A stretch of 17,516 bases of DNA from an uncultured Oscillospiraceae bacterium (lineage in GTDB: Bacteria; Bacillota; Clostridia; Oscillospirales; Oscillospiraceae), in assembly GCA_934645175.1 (NCBI GenBank), contig CAKUDE010000039.1, forward strand, positions 1-17,516. The letters are read 5' to 3'. Under the pieces are notes generated by a model that was not told where the DNA came from, did no database searches, and saw only the letters and a program-made list of their open reading frames with translations. Shown here piece by piece: positions 17,101-17,516 of this stretch. The position numbers and the translations under genes are program-made. Each line of letters starts with the position of its first letter. Within the stretch, counting starts at the first letter, position 1.

Positions 17101-17516
17101 AGCGTTTCTACCGATGATGCGCAGAGCCTTGCGTGGGCGGTGGAGAATATTGGCTCGCTGCTGGCCGGCAGCAACCTGACCGACGACGAGCGCGCAAGCC
17201 TCGAAGCCTACCTGGAGACGGCACAGTCCCTGGCGAAGATCGTCAACGCTCTGCTCGATGAGATCGCGCGGATTGATGCCGAGACGACGAAGCTGGAAAA
17301 CAAGTCGCTGACTGCCGAAGATGCCGCGCAGATCGAAACGCTGCTGGCGGATGTGGAAAAGCTGATCCCCTCCGTCAATCTGGGCGCTTCCGCACGGACC
17401 AAGCTGCTGCTCATTAAGAACCGTCTCAACGCGCTTGCCGAAGCGCTGGAGGCGAAGGAGCTGATCGGCAATACGTACACGGACGTGAGCGGACACTGGG
17501 CGTATGACGAGATCGT
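11146..17516 (+). CDS. giant SLH-anchored surface protein with N-terminal DUF4430, 3' end outside window
   Basis: ATG 11146 follows GGAGGAAG (11132-11139), and 2123 codons are open to the window edge. Residues 1-25 are a signal peptide ending SALA. Residues about 30-146 match DUF4430 (GWMGTLNDWFVNFSFA, then DGKIVDGDVIRVMYTCDG), related to the C-terminal cobalamin-binding domain of transcobalamin and intrinsic factor. Then come a cadherin-like beta-sandwich (about 158-265, PAFDKNTHDYTLTVP), an Ig/cadherin-like domain (about 266-360), a long beta-rich region to about 1150, GLUG-type repeats (about 1239-1360), a Cys-rich segment with C-x-x-C pairs (about 1463-1565), a jelly-roll-like region (about 1570-1710), helical repeats (1784-2108) and the start of an SLH domain (YTDVSGHWAYDEI, 2111-2123). 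SLH domains bind cell-wall polymers, so the head is displayed outside. The B12 riboswitch upstream suggests cobalamin capture when B12 is scarce; binding itself is inferred. Confidence 0.95.
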   Translation, partial: MKKRLLSLLLVLALVFSVLPLSALAGDSEEKVRVIVENTTYTAETAPWSGTLVDTYVTLTEGCTMMSCVQAAISTAGKTYTAGESEFGLYLSEVGGLKEGDGGSGAGWMGTLNDWFVNFSFAKFGYDDGKIVDGDVIRVMYTCDGEDLGGSWNNNDKTVKALTASVGSIVPAFDKNTHDYTLTVPQGTTSLTVSPTASNKNFMVKTSVGETTYRAQDAIPVSEGTVITVKCGDPSWPTMNDAADIPAETYTLTVRIDKGNTAPKRAEGVAATATAETALSVAYTLDLGTIFTDEDGDALTYLVSVNNGEFVAAAEDYSFSAAAAGTYTLVFKANDGKTDSAETYTVTLSVTDPAGPGAPCELQLSGIHDAQVKYLKLYSFNGEEKTGEDLLASVTPESSSYTLTVAAGDYWVEGYNAEDEYNGAVVLTVRTDAENRFEVKRVYEIYASNSGWVRDVDYRIDVTVSRGGVVRKSQTGVSTNWGNVRASCIFIVGDTVTATLTPIGERAEGYVPVTVSKTETMNTSISTSVPKGLVITIHAPAGSTIDVGTFGTYYIYKFVEAESVTSDENGVTAIFKVPEAGSANHFYRVMNPNGVTYWQFAKWTAAAEITVTAEDLYIGSTDFVKSSILRYEKNYYDRADIYLNINGQGYMNMEVGGTFELNVFRNWMAIENYMNSKVALPDMHYQVINPDGTPSDILSIVPNEKNSSVAVMTANKPGTAIVLVTYDAMTHMQAQSSSSSKQFSAIWPECTGVFIVTVGNDGSSIELGMTLDRMDATFKDDAARAEAIRLDAEHDILFYVGSEGASYTFKPEAGTSVSVARSTVGAAMTFSGFTTEGVTTDGEGNVTVTGLTTGRHIVKIEKDGKANYQVITARGVTYEIQDKDGNPLPEGTLPKAGQTIRLQFNNLVSPKEKLSGVYNFNFSLYYQGEDGTYFRSNPGGNFGVYDFSGNPVRQVIEITIPKYWTGSSYDLTGAIKVAGYPGIPTHRMVTYANGAKMVGTAPNTSGILAVLPELSIALGETKFLTGTLNFVDENGNPVDCSNFTFTMKDDANNAVTVNPDGTFGCVAGTYDFTVRAAGYEYKTGNVTVAEDGENIFTVTLQSTSASAWDGVNVQEPQLDGDVYLISNGAELAWFVQKINAKTAVSGRLTGDIELAKYPWIASLTSGGPCVKLDGAGYAIRDLNGDKGLFGALGANSEIRNLRICGELTGGGAIATNVSGTGTVLENCANYATISGNSKNVGGLLGTAYGVTLINCANFALVGGNENVGGLVGNVSSNVVIHNGSNVAMISGVKFVGGLVGAVNGGFEMTASYNTGLVTGDQFVGGIAGDVCNSCVISDCYTLGDVSGTQNVGGAFGRFQGPSWGSGMASVSNCYAAGVVTCTGSNSGGFFAAFDTDKAKAEKVFFLNTAFASDKVAEALTLAELRSADLSDAFAPVCGGFPALKWQTNVTFHTPSGDGSVTMPTCTEKGYTEYTCAKCRVSYRTDYKPANGHDFCDHAEIDENCPDCTFVRPGCTTDGKIVRTCRADGCTETKVDVLPATGHTEDESKTVAHLTYKSCVCAVCGESYVLWNDPLFAGMDLPEDLIASITVNNGTPNWIYNAEKNRIESNSVGLDRTTASLMLTLTLAKDAQIRFVYGVSSENNYDKLTITAVVDGQTVTIANGISGERNAEFSLALKTGVEYSITFAYTKDSSSASGEDLGWFKELGFTKLVTHDEVEALINAIGKVGFASGDAIAAARKLYDAASEEQQALVESYAKLTAAETFYATLIALREDVQSYDAATVTADDKADLEALLSRIDAVLADELLADSAKQTLEGYQIELNAMLSRLADIAAAIAELTAWLDEIDPETVTRDDLGTLYALYEQINALRRENNLSGQNQAELAALLRRVTDMMSLLTRIANTIEDAQNALGNMSVDTVTSADKDAILAFATQIAQLTEGKNLTAQQRALCQSIIAYAKQLVDRIDAVAAEIAAIAKACDRTEQSVSTDDAQSLAWAVENIGSLLAGSNLTDDERASLEAYLETAQSLAKIVNALLDEIARIDAETTKLENKSLTAEDAAQIETLLADVEKLIPSVNLGASARTKLLLIKNRLNALAEALEAKELIGNTYTDVSGHWAYDEI
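14860..15225 (+). repeat. five GLUG-type repeats inside the surface protein
   Basis: The motif (N/F)VGG(L/I/A)xG recurs at residues 1239, 1266, 1294, 1322 and 1350, a period of 27-28 residues. Each unit has a short 'NCxN..' or 'CYTLGDVSG' strand between motifs. GLUG repeats occur in bacterial surface adhesins and form a beta-helix-like stack. Confidence 0.75.
16495..17472 (+). repeat. five tandem helical repeats of about 68 residues
   Basis: Units begin with (V/L)(T/S)xxD at residues 1784, 1852, 1920, 1987 and 2055 (spacing 68, 68, 67, 68). Each has a leucine-rich helix, an NL(S/T) turn in most units, and a second long helix. They sit between the beta-rich stem and the SLH anchor, so they probably form a rigid spacer through the wall. 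Confidence 0.7.

Noticed and set aside
11398..17496. 2032-codon open frame on the minus strand
   Set aside because: It is the codon-aligned shadow of the plus-strand surface protein. The plus frame has a signal peptide, recognisable domains, a ribosome site and a riboswitch, and the antisense product is low-complexity with no domain. It is open only because the real gene avoids TTA, CTA and TCA.

Overview
The window looks like chromosomal DNA of a spore-forming Bacillota, probably a gut-type clostridium of the Oscillospirales/Ruminococcaceae kind. The evidence is a cotJC spore-coat fragment, clostridial-style Shine-Dalgarno sites and promoters, a large serine recombinase, and a giant SLH-type surface protein with DUF4430, GLUG and cadherin-like modules. 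This placement is inferred from gene content only.

Positions 1 to about 5190 are accessory DNA, the recombinase-proximal end of an integrated element. It carries, on the minus strand, a possible ADP-ribosyltransferase-like protein and a two-gene toxin-antitoxin-like operon (DUF3990 protein, then an XRE regulator) with its own promoter and palindromic operator. On the plus strand it carries an excisionase-like remnant, a 54-residue protein and a large serine recombinase. Two near-identical copies (about 235 bp) of an IS200/IS605 tnpB 3' end lie in direct orientation on either side of the DUF3990/XRE operon and a decayed SLOG-like gene. The recombinase gene ends next to the 3' part of cotJC, so the element has apparently integrated into cotJC. 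The other half of cotJC and the far end of the element are not in the window.

Positions 5461 to 10446 (minus strand) form an export operon of three genes: a large secreted multidomain protein with DNRLRE, PPC-like, ricin-like and papain-like protease modules, broken by a single-base frameshift; a signal-peptide protein with a C-terminal membrane anchor; and a lipoprotein-like protein with a C-terminal membrane segment. Its promoter is followed directly by a hairpin with a U-run, a possible attenuator.

Positions 10717 to 17516 (plus strand) hold the most interesting unit: a terminator, a strong promoter, a cobalamin riboswitch, an intrinsic terminator, and then a surface-protein gene of more than 2123 codons that runs off the window. 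The protein starts with a signal peptide and a DUF4430 domain, the fold class of the cobalamin-binding C-terminal domain of transcobalamin and intrinsic factor. It ends, at the window edge, in the start of an SLH cell-wall anchor. A B12-repressed, wall-anchored protein with a transcobalamin-like head suggests a B12 capture system at the cell surface.
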